Below are positions 28,908 to 39,187 of a stretch of DNA of 64,000 nt, piece by piece. A model generated the notes under the pieces. It had not been told where the DNA came from and ran no database searches. It was given only the letters and a program-made list of their open reading frames with translations. The DNA is from Stenotrophomonas sp. SAU14A_NAIMI4_5 (GTDB lineage: Bacteria; Pseudomonadota; Gammaproteobacteria; Xanthomonadales; Xanthomonadaceae), in contig NZ_CP026003.1 of NCBI RefSeq assembly GCF_003086795.1, positions 3,026,579 through 3,090,578 on the forward strand. Direction: 5' to 3'. The first letter of the stretch is position 1. Each line of letters opens with the position of its first letter. Both the position numbers and the translations under genes were made by a program.

Positions 28908-30791
28908 ATGTCCGCCGCCTCGCCCGATTCCGCCCCTGCCCCGCTTTCCGCACCTGACCGCCGCTGGCGCCGGCTGGCGTGGTGGTCGCTTTTCGTCGCC
29001 GCCAACGCAGTGCTGGCCCTGCTGATCACGCTGGGCAACGTGCCGCTGGGTGACAACCCCGGCGGCGCCCTCGGCCTGGCCTACCTGGCGGTCGCCCTGC
29101 CCGGCCACCTGCTTGCCCTGGGCGCGCTGGCCGGCGCGCTGCCGCTGGTGATCGGCCTGTGGCCGCGCAGCGCGCGCACATTGACGCTTTCAGCCATCAC
29201 GGTGCAGGGCCTGTGGCTGTGCCTGCTGCTGGTCGACGCCAAGGTGTTCGCCCTGTACCGGTTCCACCTCAATGCGATGGTCGCCAACATGGTGTTCGGC
29301 GGCGCGCTGCACGACCAGGTCAGCCTGTCGTGGAAGACCTGGCTGCAGGCGGGCGGCCTGGTGGCGGCGATCTTCGCCGCGCAGGCACTGCTGGCCTGGG
29401 CGTGCTGGAAGCTGCTGTCGCCGGCACCGCACCGCCGCCGCGTGCTGCAGGCGTGGACCGCCATCGCCCTGCTGATGGGCGGCGGCCAGGTCGCCACCGC
29501 CTACTACGATGCGCTCGGCGAGCGCGCCGTGATCGGCCAGTGGAACTACCTGCCCTGGGCGCAGCCGATCACCGCCAAAAGCTTCATGCGCCGGCTCGGC
29601 GTGCACAGCCAGCAGCAGGCCGGCCTGCCCGACCCGCGCCATGCCCAGCTGCAGTACCCGCTGCAGCCGCTGCGCTGCCAGAGCCACAGTCGCCCGAACG
29701 TGCTGATGGTGGTGCTGGAATCGCTGCGGCACGACGCACTGACCCCGCAGTACATGCCGCACACCGCGGCGCTGGCGGACTCGGCGCGCGTTTACGACCA
29801 TCATTTCAGCACCGGCAACGCGACCCGTTACGGCCTGTTCGGCCTGTTGTACGGCCTGCCCGGTGGCTACTGGCCGAGCATGCTGGATGAGCAGCGCGGC
29901 TCGCAGCTGTTCAAGGTGCTGCAGCAGCAGGGTTACGACCTGCACCTCTATGGCAGCGCGCCGCTGTACAGCCCCGAGTTCGACCGCACCGCCTTTGCCG
30001 ACGTGCGCGACCAGCTGCACCAAGGGCCGACGGAACTGGATTCGTCCGGGCGCGACCGCAGCATCGTTGCCTCGCTGCAGCAGGACATCACCCGCAGCCA
30101 GGACGCGCAGCGCCCGTGGTTCGGCTTCGTGTTCCTCGATTCAACCCACGCGCCGTACCACATGCCGGCCGGCTACCCGCCGGTAGCCACGCCGATGGCG
30201 GCCGACATCGACTTCCTCAAATTCGGCCCGGACCATGACCCGACGCCGGAGCTCAACCGCTACCACACCGCCGTGCACTACGCCGACAGCCTGGTTGGCG
30301 AGCTGCTTGACCAGCTGCGCGCGCAGGGCCTGGAGCAGGACACCATCGTGCTGGTCACCGGTGACCACGCCGAGGAATTCAACGACCTCAAGCTCAACTA
30401 CTGGGGCCACAACGGCAACTTCTCCAACCACCAGCTGCAGGTGCCGTTCGTGCTGCGCTGGCCGGGCGAAGGCAGCGGCCACGACGCGCGCACCAGCTCC
30501 CACGAGGACTGGGTGCCGACACTGATGCGGCATGCCCTGGGCTGCGAGAACGCGCTGGGCGATTTCAGCACCGGCCAGGACCTGCTGGCCGTGCCGCAGG
30601 GCCCACGCTCGCTGGTGGTGGAGAGCTGGTCGCAGCGCGCGGTCCGCCACGGCGATGCGATCTACGTGTTCGACAAGTTCGGCAACGCGACCGCACTGGA
30701 CCAGAACTACCTGCCCCTTCCGCAGCAGGCGCCGGACCCGGCCAGCCTGCGTACCGCGTGGGATGCCCTTACCCGCTTCCGCAACCGTTGA
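28908..30791 (+). CDS. YejM/PbgA-like sulfatase-fold inner-membrane protein
   Basis: About 627 residues: five predicted transmembrane helices (about residues 23-170), a linker, and a periplasmic alkaline-phosphatase/sulfatase-fold domain (about 270-600). Fold motifs include VLMVVLESLRHDAL, STGNATRYGLFGLLYG, FLDSTHAPYH and TGDHAEEFND. The layout matches YejM (PbgA/LapC), which senses LPS at the inner membrane and tunes LpxC turnover in E. coli; other relatives are LPS or teichoic acid phosphotransferases. No close LapB/FtsH context is seen, so a transferase role is possible. The ATG at 28908 puts helix 1 near residue 23; an in-frame ATG at 28866 cannot be excluded, since neither has a clear ribosome binding site. 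Confidence 0.8.
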   Translation: MSAASPDSAPAPLSAPDRRWRRLAWWSLFVAANAVLALLITLGNVPLGDNPGGALGLAYLAVALPGHLLALGALAGALPLVIGLWPRSARTLTLSAITVQGLWLCLLLVDAKVFALYRFHLNAMVANMVFGGALHDQVSLSWKTWLQAGGLVAAIFAAQALLAWACWKLLSPAPHRRRVLQAWTAIALLMGGGQVATAYYDALGERAVIGQWNYLPWAQPITAKSFMRRLGVHSQQQAGLPDPRHAQLQYPLQPLRCQSHSRPNVLMVVLESLRHDALTPQYMPHTAALADSARVYDHHFSTGNATRYGLFGLLYGLPGGYWPSMLDEQRGSQLFKVLQQQGYDLHLYGSAPLYSPEFDRTAFADVRDQLHQGPTELDSSGRDRSIVASLQQDITRSQDAQRPWFGFVFLDSTHAPYHMPAGYPPVATPMAADIDFLKFGPDHDPTPELNRYHTAVHYADSLVGELLDQLRAQGLEQDTIVLVTGDHAEEFNDLKLNYWGHNGNFSNHQLQVPFVLRWPGEGSGHDARTSSHEDWVPTLMRHALGCENALGDFSTGQDLLAVPQGPRSLVVESWSQRAVRHGDAIYVFDKFGNATALDQNYLPLPQQAPDPASLRTAWDALTRFRNR

Positions 30792-30810
30792 ATTACAGGA
30801 CTGATTCGCG

Positions 30811-31956
30811 ATGAACCGCCCGCTGCGCATTCTCCACACCGAAGCCGCCAAAGGAATGGGTGGCCAGGAGATCTACATCCTTCGCCACATGCAGGTGATG
30901 CGTGCACGCGGCCACGAGGTCGCACTGCTGTGCCAGCCCGACGCGCGGCTGGCCACGCTGGCCCGCGATGATGGCTTCACCGTGCACACCCTGCGCATGG
31001 GCGGCATGGCGCGGCTGATGCGCGGTATCTGGTCGGTGTCGCGGCTGGTGCGCCGCGAGCGCTACGACGTGGTCAACACCACCAGCCGCCGCGACACGCT
31101 GATCGCCGCCGCCGGTGCACGCCTGGGCCGAACGCCGCTGGTGGTGCGCTCACGCCACCTGATGAGTCCGGTCAACTCGCTGCTGACCTATACCGGGTTG
31201 CCGCACCGGGTGATCACCGTGAGCCGCTTCGTGAAACAGCTGTTGGCCGAGCGTGGCATCGCCAGCGACACCATCGGCATCGTGCCGCCCATCGCGGTAC
31301 CGCCGCGCTGGACCGACATCCGCAAGGAAGACCCGTGGCAATGCCTGCAGGACGTCCGCGCCGAGGTCCGCGCCGAGCTCGGCTTCAGCGACGAGGACAT
31401 CGTGGTCGGCTGCGTGGCGGTGCTGCGCGAACCGAAGGGCCATGCCGACCTGCTGCGTGCGATCGCGCCGCTGTGCAAGGCCAACCCTCGCCTGCACCTG
31501 GTGGTGGTCGGCAACGGCGAGGCCGTCATGCAGCGCCTGCTGGAGATGCGCGAGGAACATGGCCTGCAGCAGCAGGTGCACCTGCTCGGCTACCGCGACA
31601 GCGCCTGCCGGCTGATGACCGGCTTCGACATCTTCGCCCTCGCCTCGCACAAGGAGGCGGCCGGCACGGTCTTCCTCGAGGCCGCCTACGTGGCGGTGCC
31701 GATCGTCGCCACGCGGGTCGGCGGCGTGCCGGAAATGGTGGCCGAAGGCAGCAATGCCATCCTCACCCGGCTGGGCGACAATGGCGCGTTGACCGCCGCC
31801 CTGCGCCTGCTGGTGGATGATCCGCAGCGCAGGCAGATGATGGGCCGTGCCGGCTGGGACTGGATGCGCAATGCGCACGATTTCAGCCCCGCCGGGCATG
31901 GCGAAACCACCGAACACTACTACCACCAGTGGCTGAAGGAGCTGGGACATGGCTGA
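30811..31956 (+). CDS. GT4-family glycosyltransferase
   Basis: A 381-residue cytoplasmic GT-B enzyme. It has the N-terminal glycine-rich acceptor-side motif (GMGGQEIYILRHM), a Rossmann C-terminal half with VVVGNGEAVMQRL, and the EX7E donor-site motif at about E282-E290 in HKEAAGTVFLEA. GT4 enzymes use nucleotide sugars and retain configuration; many make LPS core or exopolysaccharide. It starts 19 bp after the YejM-like gene and overlaps the deacetylase by 8 bp, so the three form one operon and probably act on the same envelope glycan. Donor and acceptor cannot be read from sequence. Confidence 0.9.
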   Translation: MNRPLRILHTEAAKGMGGQEIYILRHMQVMRARGHEVALLCQPDARLATLARDDGFTVHTLRMGGMARLMRGIWSVSRLVRRERYDVVNTTSRRDTLIAAAGARLGRTPLVVRSRHLMSPVNSLLTYTGLPHRVITVSRFVKQLLAERGIASDTIGIVPPIAVPPRWTDIRKEDPWQCLQDVRAEVRAELGFSDEDIVVGCVAVLREPKGHADLLRAIAPLCKANPRLHLVVVGNGEAVMQRLLEMREEHGLQQQVHLLGYRDSACRLMTGFDIFALASHKEAAGTVFLEAAYVAVPIVATRVGGVPEMVAEGSNAILTRLGDNGALTAALRLLVDDPQRRQMMGRAGWDWMRNAHDFSPAGHGETTEHYYHQWLKELGHG

Positions 31957-32806
31957 TGCGCGAACCGTTCCGGTGCTGATGCACCATCACGTCAGCCCCT
32001 CGCCGGGGATGATCACCGTCTCGCCGGAGAACTTCGAAAGCCAGATCGCGTGGCTGGCCAACAACGGCTGGACCTCGCTGACCCTGGACCAGTACGCCGG
32101 CTTCCTGGCCGGCAAGCCGGTGCCGCGCCGGTCCATCGTCATCACCTTCGATGATGGCTACCTCGACAACTGGGTGTACGCGCACCCGATCCTGCAGAAG
32201 TACGGCATGCACGCGGTGGTGTTCGTGGTGACCGGCTGGATGGGCGAAGGCGAGGTGCGCCCGCATGCGGGTGTCGCCGGTGCGACGCTGCCTGCGACGC
32301 CGGACCACCGTGGCTGCGAAGCGGCGATCTTCGAGAACGACCGCAGCGACGACGTGATGATGCGCTGGAGCGAGGCTCGCGAGGCAATCGAGGCGGGCAC
32401 CTTCGAAGTGCATTGCCACACCCACACGCACACCCGCTGGCTGCGCCGCGACGACCTGGACCGCGCGCAGCGCCGGGCCGGCATCAGCCAGGACCTGGCG
32501 ATCTCGCGGCAGGTGCTGCAGGACAAGCTGGGCGAAGTGTCCGACACGCTGTGCTGGCCCTACGGCGATTTCGACCAGGACCACGTCGAGGTCGCGCGCG
32601 AGCACGGCTTCCGTTACCTGCACACCACCCACCCGTTCGGCCGCAACGTGGTCGGTGGCGACCCGGAACGCATCTACCGCTTTGCGATCCGCAACCGTCC
32701 GGCCAACTGGCTGCGCAAGCGCATCGCGCAGAGCTACAACCCGCTGATCGCGCCGTTCTTCAACGGCTTCAAGGCGCGCCAGAAGAAGATGGTGCCGGGG
32801 CCCTGA
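31949..32806 (+). CDS. Polysaccharide deacetylase family protein (CE4, NodB-like)
   Basis: A 285-residue metal-dependent carbohydrate deacetylase. NodB motifs: motif 1 ITFDDGYLDN (about residues 65-74), motif 2 HCHTHTHTRW near 155 with the metal-binding histidines, and motif 3 WPYGDFD near 200. No signal peptide is seen, so it probably works in the cytoplasm on a lipid-linked intermediate or nucleotide-linked sugar rather than in the wall. Start MADARTVPVLMHHH has GGAG upstream. It ends in a terminator shared with glmM. The pairing with a GT4 enzyme suggests N-deacetylation of an LPS or exopolysaccharide sugar. Confidence 0.88.
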   Translation: MADARTVPVLMHHHVSPSPGMITVSPENFESQIAWLANNGWTSLTLDQYAGFLAGKPVPRRSIVITFDDGYLDNWVYAHPILQKYGMHAVVFVVTGWMGEGEVRPHAGVAGATLPATPDHRGCEAAIFENDRSDDVMMRWSEAREAIEAGTFEVHCHTHTHTRWLRRDDLDRAQRRAGISQDLAISRQVLQDKLGEVSDTLCWPYGDFDQDHVEVAREHGFRYLHTTHPFGRNVVGGDPERIYRFAIRNRPANWLRKRIAQSYNPLIAPFFNGFKARQKKMVPGP

Positions 32807-32845
32807 GCGGCCCAGGCCGTCACCCCATCGCTGCGGAACAAAAAA

Positions 32846-32870
32846 CGCCCCGGTCTCCCGGGGCGTTTTC
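32846..32870. terminator. Bidirectional terminator between the deacetylase gene and glmM
   Basis: CGCCCCGG-TCT-CCGGGGCG with TTTTC on the plus side and TTTTTTG on the minus side, placed between convergent genes. Confidence 0.9.
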
Positions 32871-32893
32871 AGTCTGGCCCGGCGGCAGGTGGC

Positions 32894-34258
32894 TTAGGCC
32901 GATGCCGCCGCCTTCACCGCAGCGGACAGGCGATCCAGCGTGTCCTGCATCAGCGTGGCTTCGTCGGCCTCGACGGTGACGCGCACCACCGGCTCGGTGC
33001 CGGACGGACGCAGGAACGCGCGTCCGCGGCCGGCCACGGCCTGCTGTGCGTCAGCCAGCGCCGACTGCACGCTGTCGGCCTGCACCGTGGCCTTGGCCGA
33101 GACATCGCCCAGGCGCACGTTGACGGTCTTCTGCGGCACCTTGGCCAGCGGCTGCAGCGCCTGCCGCAGGCTCTGGCCGGTGCGGCGCAGTGCCACCAGC
33201 ACCTGCAGGGCGCTGACGATGCCATCGCCGGTGGTTGCCCGGTCCAGGCACAGCAGGTGGCCGGAGGCTTCGCCACCGAGCACGCCGCCGCCTTCGATCA
33301 GCGCCTGGTGGACATAGCGATCGCCCACGTTGCTGCGCACGAACGGGATCTGCAGTTCGCCCAGGGCCTTTTCCAGGCCGTAGTTGCTCATCAGCGTGCC
33401 GACCACCGGGCCGCGCAGGCGGCCGTCGGCCTGCCACGCACGGGCCAGGATGTAGAGCAGGTCGTCGCCGTCGACCGGGTTGCCCTGGTCGTCGGCCATC
33501 AGCACGCGGTCGCCGTCGCCGTCGAAGGCGATGCCGAGGTCGGCACCGGTCTCGCGCACCTTGGCGGCCAGGTTGTCGATGTGGGTCGAGCCCACGCCAT
33601 CATTGATGTTGACGCCGTTGGGCTCGGCACCGATGCCGATCACTTCGGCACCCAGCTCACGGAACAGCAGCGGTGCGATCTGGTAGGTGGCACCGTGGGC
33701 GCAGTCGAGCACCAGGCGCACGCCGCGCAGGTCGAAAGTGCGCGGCACGCTGGCCTTGCAGAATTCGATGTAGCGGCCGACCGCTTCGCGCGCACGCGCG
33801 GCCTTGCCCAGCTTTTCCGATTCGGCCGTCACGAACGGCACGTCCAGCGCGGCTTCCAGCGCCAGTTCGGTGGCATCGTCGAGCTTCTCGCCCTGGGCGG
33901 AGAAGAACTTGATGCCGTTGTCGTAGTGCGGGTTGTGCGAGGCACTGATGACGACGCCGGCATCCACGCCCAGGGTGCGGGTGAGGAAGGCCACCGCCGG
34001 GGTCGGCATCGGCCCCAGCAGCTGCACGTCGGCACCGGCGGCCACCAGGCCGGCTTCCAGTGCGGCTTCGAACATGTAGCCGGAAATACGCGTGTCCTTG
34101 CCGATCACCACGATCGGGCGGCGGCCACCGGGGCCGCGCTGTTCGACCAGCACGCGGCCCAGCGCATTGCCCAGGCGCAGCACGAAGTCGGCCGAGATCG
34201 GGCTCTGCCCGACGCGGCCGCGGATGCCGTCAGTACCGAAGTACCTGCGGCCCGCCAT
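32894..34258 (-). CDS. glmM: Phosphoglucosamine mutase
   Basis: A 454-residue enzyme that converts glucosamine-6-phosphate to glucosamine-1-phosphate for UDP-GlcNAc, peptidoglycan and LPS. The catalytic phosphoserine is S107 in [13 protein letters not shown]; the metal loop [13 protein letters not shown] and the sugar-binding GGEASGHLL follow, and the C-terminal phosphate loop is [12 protein letters not shown]. The ATG at 34258 shares one base with the accD stop (TGATG), so a GTG three bases earlier is less likely. Probably translated with accD. Confidence 0.97.
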   Translation of the reverse strand: MAGRRYFGTDGIRGRVGQSPISADFVLRLGNALGRVLVEQRGPGGRRPIVVIGKDTRISGYMFEAALEAGLVAAGADVQLLGPMPTPAVAFLTRTLGVDAGVVISASHNPHYDNGIKFFSAQGEKLDDATELALEAALDVPFVTAESEKLGKAARAREAVGRYIEFCKASVPRTFDLRGVRLVLDCAHGATYQIAPLLFRELGAEVIGIGAEPNGVNINDGVGSTHIDNLAAKVRETGADLGIAFDGDGDRVLMADDQGNPVDGDDLLYILARAWQADGRLRGPVVGTLMSNYGLEKALGELQIPFVRSNVGDRYVHQALIEGGGVLGGEASGHLLCLDRATTGDGIVSALQVLVALRRTGQSLRQALQPLAKVPQKTVNVRLGDVSAKATVQADSVQSALADAQQAVAGRGRAFLRPSGTEPVVRVTVEADEATLMQDTLDRLSAAVKAAASA

Positions 34259-35133
34259 CACGCCACCTCCGGCGCCGGCTGGCGGCCGAGCATGGCCAGC
34301 AGGTCGGACAGGCGATCACGCATTTCACGGCGGTCACAGATCTGGTCGATGGCACCGTGCTCCAGCAGGAACTCGGAGCGCTGGAAGCCTTCCGGCAGCT
34401 TCTCGCGCACGGTCTGCTCGATCACGCGCGGGCCGGCGAAGCCGATCAGCGCCTGCGGCTCGGCGATGTTGATGTCACCCAGCATGGCGAACGAGGCCGA
34501 CACGCCACCGGTGGTCGGATGGGTCAGCACCGAGATGTACGGCAGGCCGGCTTCGCGCAGCTTGCCCAACGCAGCCGAGGTCTTGGCCATCTGCATCAGC
34601 GAGAACAGGCCTTCCTGCATGCGCGCGCCGCCGCTGGCGGAGAAGCACACGTAGGGTGCACCGATCTCGACGGCGGTTTCAGCGGCCAGCGCGAAGCGCT
34701 CACCGACCACCGAACCCATCGAGCCGCCCATGAAGGCGAAATCGAAGGACGAGGCGACCAGCGGACGACCCTTGAGCAGACCACGCATCGCGATCAGCGC
34801 GTCGTACTCACCGGTGTTCTTCTGCGCGATCTTGATGCGCTCGCTGTACTTCTTCTGGTCCTTGAACTTCAGCAGGTCGGTCGGGCCCAGGCGGGCACCG
34901 ATCTCGGTGGTGCTGTCGGCGTCGAACAGGGCCGCCAGGCGCGCGCGGGCGCGGATCGCCATGTGGTGACCGCACTTCGGGCAGACCTCCAGGTTCTCTT
35001 CCAGCTCGGGGCGGTACAGCGCGCTGCCGCAGCTGCTGCACTTTTCCCACAGGCCCTCGGGGACGCTGCGCTTCTTGCTGGGGGTGTTGTCGGTGCGGAT
35101 GCCAGACGGCATCAACTTGCTGAGCCAACTCAT
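34258..35133 (-). CDS. accD: Acetyl-CoA carboxylase carboxyltransferase subunit beta
   Basis: A 291-residue carboxyltransferase subunit for malonyl-CoA synthesis. The zinc ribbon has C32, C35, C51 and C54 ([10 protein letters not shown] ... VCPKCGHH). The crotonase-fold CoA site includes [14 protein letters not shown] and [20 protein letters not shown]. The ATG at 35133 ([13 protein letters not shown]) is the family start; a GTG 12 bp earlier is in frame. In relatives accD follows trpA, as here, though a 226-bp gap with two SMAG units intervenes. Confidence 0.97.
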   Translation of the reverse strand: MSWLSKLMPSGIRTDNTPSKKRSVPEGLWEKCSSCGSALYRPELEENLEVCPKCGHHMAIRARARLAALFDADSTTEIGARLGPTDLLKFKDQKKYSERIKIAQKNTGEYDALIAMRGLLKGRPLVASSFDFAFMGGSMGSVVGERFALAAETAVEIGAPYVCFSASGGARMQEGLFSLMQMAKTSAALGKLREAGLPYISVLTHPTTGGVSASFAMLGDINIAEPQALIGFAGPRVIEQTVREKLPEGFQRSEFLLEHGAIDQICDRREMRDRLSDLLAMLGRQPAPEVA

Positions 35134-35268
35134 GCGGGAGGACACTTCCGTTCAGGGCGGCCCGAGGGCCGCAAAGGCGGACAGTCTAGCTCTGCTGCGC
35201 CCGCCCGTGCACCCCTTGTGGGGAACGGGCCGGCAGGAAAAAACCATGCTGGGACGTACGTTTAGCGT

Positions 35269-35339
35269 CGCCGGGCATGGCCCGGCGCTACCTTCAAGGC
35301 GTCCAGCGCATCGCCGGTAGTGCCGGCCGCTGGCCGGCA
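35269..35339. repeat. Inverted pair of SMAG palindromes between trpA and accD
   Basis: Unit 35269-35291 (minus, CGCCGGGC subtype) and unit 35317-35339 (plus, TGCCGGCC subtype) face opposite ways, 25 bp apart. Confidence 0.8.
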
Positions 35340-35359
35340 ACCCTTGGCGCACGCGTGGG

Positions 35360-36169
35360 TCAGGCGTCCAGCGCCTGCCGCAGCGGGGCCAGGAAGGCAC
35401 CGGCACGCTGGGCGGCCTCCTCGGCCGATCCGGCATCGGCCAGCGCCGCCACCAGGGCGCTGCCGACCACCACGCCATCGGCCTGGCGGGCCATGGCCGC
35501 GGCACTGGCCGCATCCTTGATGCCGAAGCCGGCCACCACCGGCACGCTGGCGCGTGCACGCAGGGCCTGCAGCCGTGCGCTGGCGGCATCGCTGTCCAGG
35601 CGCTCGGAGGCACCGGTGACGCCGGCGAAGCTGACGTAGTACAGGTAACCGCGGGCCAGCGCGAGCAGTTTGTCCGCGCGGGCTTCGCTGGTGGTCGGCG
35701 AGGCCAGCAGGACCAGCGCTAGGCCGGCCGCATCGAAGGCCTGCTGGGCTTCACCGGCTTCTTCCGGCGGCAGGTCCACCAGCAGCACGCCGTCCACGCC
35801 GGCGCCCACTGCAGCCTCGGCGAAGGCCGCATAGCCGTGGATCTCCACCGGGTTGAGGTAGCCCATCAGCACCACCGGGGTCTGCGCATCGCGCTGGCGG
35901 AACTGCGCCACCGCCTGCAGCACGTAGCGGCTGCCGGCACCACGGCCCAGCGCGCGTTCGGAACTGCGCTGGATGGTCGGGCCATCGGCCATCGGATCGG
36001 AGAACGGCACGCCCAGTTCGATCACATCGGCACCGGCCTCGACCAGCGCATGCATGACCGGCACGGTGGCCTCCAGCGACGGGTCGCCAGCGGTGATGAA
36101 GGGGATCAGCGCCTTGCGCTGCTGCTCGCGCAGGCGCTGGAAACAGGCATCGAGTCGGGATACGGACAT
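35360..36169 (-). CDS. trpA: Tryptophan synthase alpha chain
   Basis: A 269-residue TIM-barrel subunit that releases indole from indole-3-glycerol phosphate. Catalytic residues are E51 (VIELGVPFSDP) and D62. The phosphate-binding VVAGFGIKDAASA and GVVVGSALV are near the C terminus. It follows the lipoprotein gene with no intergenic space (stop at 36171), so it is in the trpB transcript. Confidence 0.97.
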   Translation of the reverse strand: MSVSRLDACFQRLREQQRKALIPFITAGDPSLEATVPVMHALVEAGADVIELGVPFSDPMADGPTIQRSSERALGRGAGSRYVLQAVAQFRQRDAQTPVVLMGYLNPVEIHGYAAFAEAAVGAGVDGVLLVDLPPEEAGEAQQAFDAAGLALVLLASPTTSEARADKLLALARGYLYYVSFAGVTGASERLDSDAASARLQALRARASVPVVAGFGIKDAASAAAMARQADGVVVGSALVAALADAGSAEEAAQRAGAFLAPLRQALDA

Positions 36170-36170
36170 G

Positions 36171-36856
36171 TCAGGTACATCCTTCGATCAGGTCAACGGC
36201 GCCGCTGGCGCCCCAGTACATTCGGGAAACGGTGCCGTCGACGATCTCCACGCGGATCGCCAGGTCGGAACCGGGGTCCTGCCAGAGCAGGGTCTCGCCG
36301 GCCTCGGCATCTTCGCCATAGGGCCGCGCGAGGGCGCCCCGTGGCAGCAGCTGCAGGGCCTGCGCACGCGGCATGTCCAGGCGCAGGCCGAACGGCCCGG
36401 GCTGCACCACCACCTGGCCCGAGTCGTCGATGGGGGCCAGGTCAAAGCGAACCACGTCGCCGTCCTGGACCATCATCGCCACGCCTTCGGGCAGCGTGCC
36501 GCGCTCGTAATACTCACAGCGCCCGGCCGTGGCCTCGCCCAGCCCGGCCGAGTGCCACTGCGCCTCACCCTCCAGCTCGCTGAAAGGCTGGCCGATCAGC
36601 ACGTCGCCGGCATGGTCCAGCGCCACCGACACCACTGCCGGGGCGGTTTCGTCCTCGGCGCTGTCGGCGGTGGTGGCTACCGGCGCATCCTCGATCGGGC
36701 GATGCGCGGCGTCATCATCATTGCTGGCCAGCTGGCGTGCCGGAGCGATCGCTGCGGGCGATGCCGGCGCGGGTGCCAGCACCGGCGGATCGGGCGGCGT
36801 GCAGCCGCCCAGACCGACGGCCAGCACCAGCGCGCCACCGTGGCGCAGCACGTAGT

Positions 36857-36860
<4 letters not shown>
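36171..36860 (-). CDS. Predicted lipoprotein of unknown function in the trp operon
   Basis: A 229-residue protein that I do not recognise beyond its export signal. The GTG at 36860 overlaps the trpB stop (GTGA), gives a short basic start (NYVLRHGG) and a hydrophobic stretch, and places a lipobox LGGC with the acylated cysteine at C20. A Pro/Ala/Asp-rich linker (about 21-70) follows, then a folded-looking domain (about 75-229) with [18 protein letters not shown] and [11 protein letters not shown]. The longer open frame upstream would destroy the signal peptide and is rejected. It lies between trpB and trpA, which normally abut or overlap because their products form one complex. No link to tryptophan synthesis can be read from the sequence. 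Confidence 0.75.
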
Positions 36861-38074
<1,214 letters not shown>

Positions 38075-38130
38075 GGAAGCGACCGCTGGTTCGAGACAGG
38101 TGGATACTCTAGCGCACGGATCCTGACCGG

Positions 38131-38157
38131 AATATCGATATTATCTGGCGCATATCG
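38131..38157. promoter_or_regulatory. Candidate LysR-type operator between trpB and the regulator
   Basis: The dyad CGATAT-N10-ATATCG (38136-38157) fits the T-N11-A pattern of LysR boxes (T38142, A38154). It overlaps a perfect 12-bp palindrome AATATCGATATT (38131-38142). This is the only AT-rich dyad in a 97-bp divergent gap. In Pseudomonas the LysR protein TrpI activates the divergent trpBA from such a site. Confidence 0.55.
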
Positions 38158-38171
38158 TCAGGAAATCTCAC

Positions 38172-39056
38172 ATGAGCACCTCCCTGCTGCCACCGCTCAA
38201 CGCCCTGCGTGCCTTCGAGGCCACCGCCCGCCTGGGGGGCGTGGGCCGCGCCGCGCAGGCCCTGCACGTAACCCATGGTGCGGTGAGCCGGCAGCTGAAG
38301 CTGCTGGAGGGCCACCTGGGGCTGCCGCTGTTCCAGCGTGCCGGCCGCGGGCTGCGCCTGACCGAGGCCGGGCAGCGCCTGCACGTGGCCTGCGGCGAAG
38401 CCTTCGCCGGCATCGAGGCCTGCGTGCGCGAACTGCGCCAGCCGGCGCGTTCCCCGGCGCTGGTGCTGGGCTGCAGCGGCAGCGTGCTGGCACGCTGGAT
38501 GATTCCCCGCCTGCCTGCGCTGCAGGCGGCCCTGCCCGGGGTGAACCTGCAGTGGTCGGCGCTGGATGGCGCCTTCACCGAGGCGCAGGCGGCGCTGGAT
38601 GCGGTGCTGCTGCTGGCGCAGGGGCCGTGGCCGCGGGGCTGGCAGGTGCGCGAGCTGGCGCCGGAACGGGTGGGCGTGGTGGTGGCGCCCTCGCATCCTG
38701 CCGCGCAGCGCCTGCGCCATGTAGCGCCCGCCGCGCTGCTGCAGGAGACGCTGCTGCACACCAGCTCGCGGCCACAGGCGTGGCCGGCATGGGCGCAGGC
38801 GCACGGGCTGGACCCGGCGCGGTTGCAGCTGGGCACCGGCTTCGAGCACCTGTACTACCTGCTGGAAGCGGCCGTTGCCGGACTGGGGCCGGCCATCGCG
38901 CCGGAGCCGCTGGTGGCCGAGGACCTGGCCGCCGGGCGCCTGGTCGCGCCGTGGGGCTTCTCTGCGACCGGCGGATTCTGGGTGCTGGCGCGGCCGGATG
39001 GCCCGGCCGACCCGCGGGTGGAGGCGTTGGCTGATTGGGCCACGCAGCAGCTGTAG
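38172..39056 (+). CDS. LysR-family regulator divergent from trpB (TrpI-like)
   Basis: A 294-residue LysR regulator of usual length. The N-terminal helix-turn-helix (about residues 18-65) reads GGVGRAAQALHVTHGAVSRQLKLLE, closest in style to the GcvA/TrpI branch. The rest is the two-lobed effector domain. It is divergent from trpBA, the same arrangement as trpI-trpBA in Pseudomonas, where indole glycerol phosphate is the inducer; that role is inferred here from context. The TAG stop codon forms part of a SMAG GTAG tetranucleotide. Confidence 0.88.
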   Translation: MSTSLLPPLNALRAFEATARLGGVGRAAQALHVTHGAVSRQLKLLEGHLGLPLFQRAGRGLRLTEAGQRLHVACGEAFAGIEACVRELRQPARSPALVLGCSGSVLARWMIPRLPALQAALPGVNLQWSALDGAFTEAQAALDAVLLLAQGPWPRGWQVRELAPERVGVVVAPSHPAAQRLRHVAPAALLQETLLHTSSRPQAWPAWAQAHGLDPARLQLGTGFEHLYYLLEAAVAGLGPAIAPEPLVAEDLAAGRLVAPWGFSATGGFWVLARPDGPADPRVEALADWATQQL

Positions 39057-39165
39057 CGTCGAGCTTGCTCGACCGCCTTCGCGCGTAGAGTCGAGCTTGC
39101 TCGACTGCTTTCGTTCCAGTCGAGCAAGCTCGACTCTACGAAATCGGGAGCAAGCTCGACTCTAC
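39053..39165. repeat. Cluster of four SMAG palindromes after the LysR gene
   Basis: Units 39053-39073 (plus, imperfect), 39085-39106 (plus), 39118-39139 (minus) and a shortened 39148-39165 (minus), all of the GTCGAGCTTGCTCGAC subtype also found at 53611. The inner two face each other. The first GTAG supplies the regulator's stop codon. Confidence 0.85.
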
Positions 39166-39187
39166 GAAATCGGCAGCAAGTGCGGCG

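Noticed and set aside
35134..35359. Possible small gene between trpA and accD
   Set aside because: Frames here read through two SMAG palindromes and have no start signal; folC-like or other conserved genes are not present.
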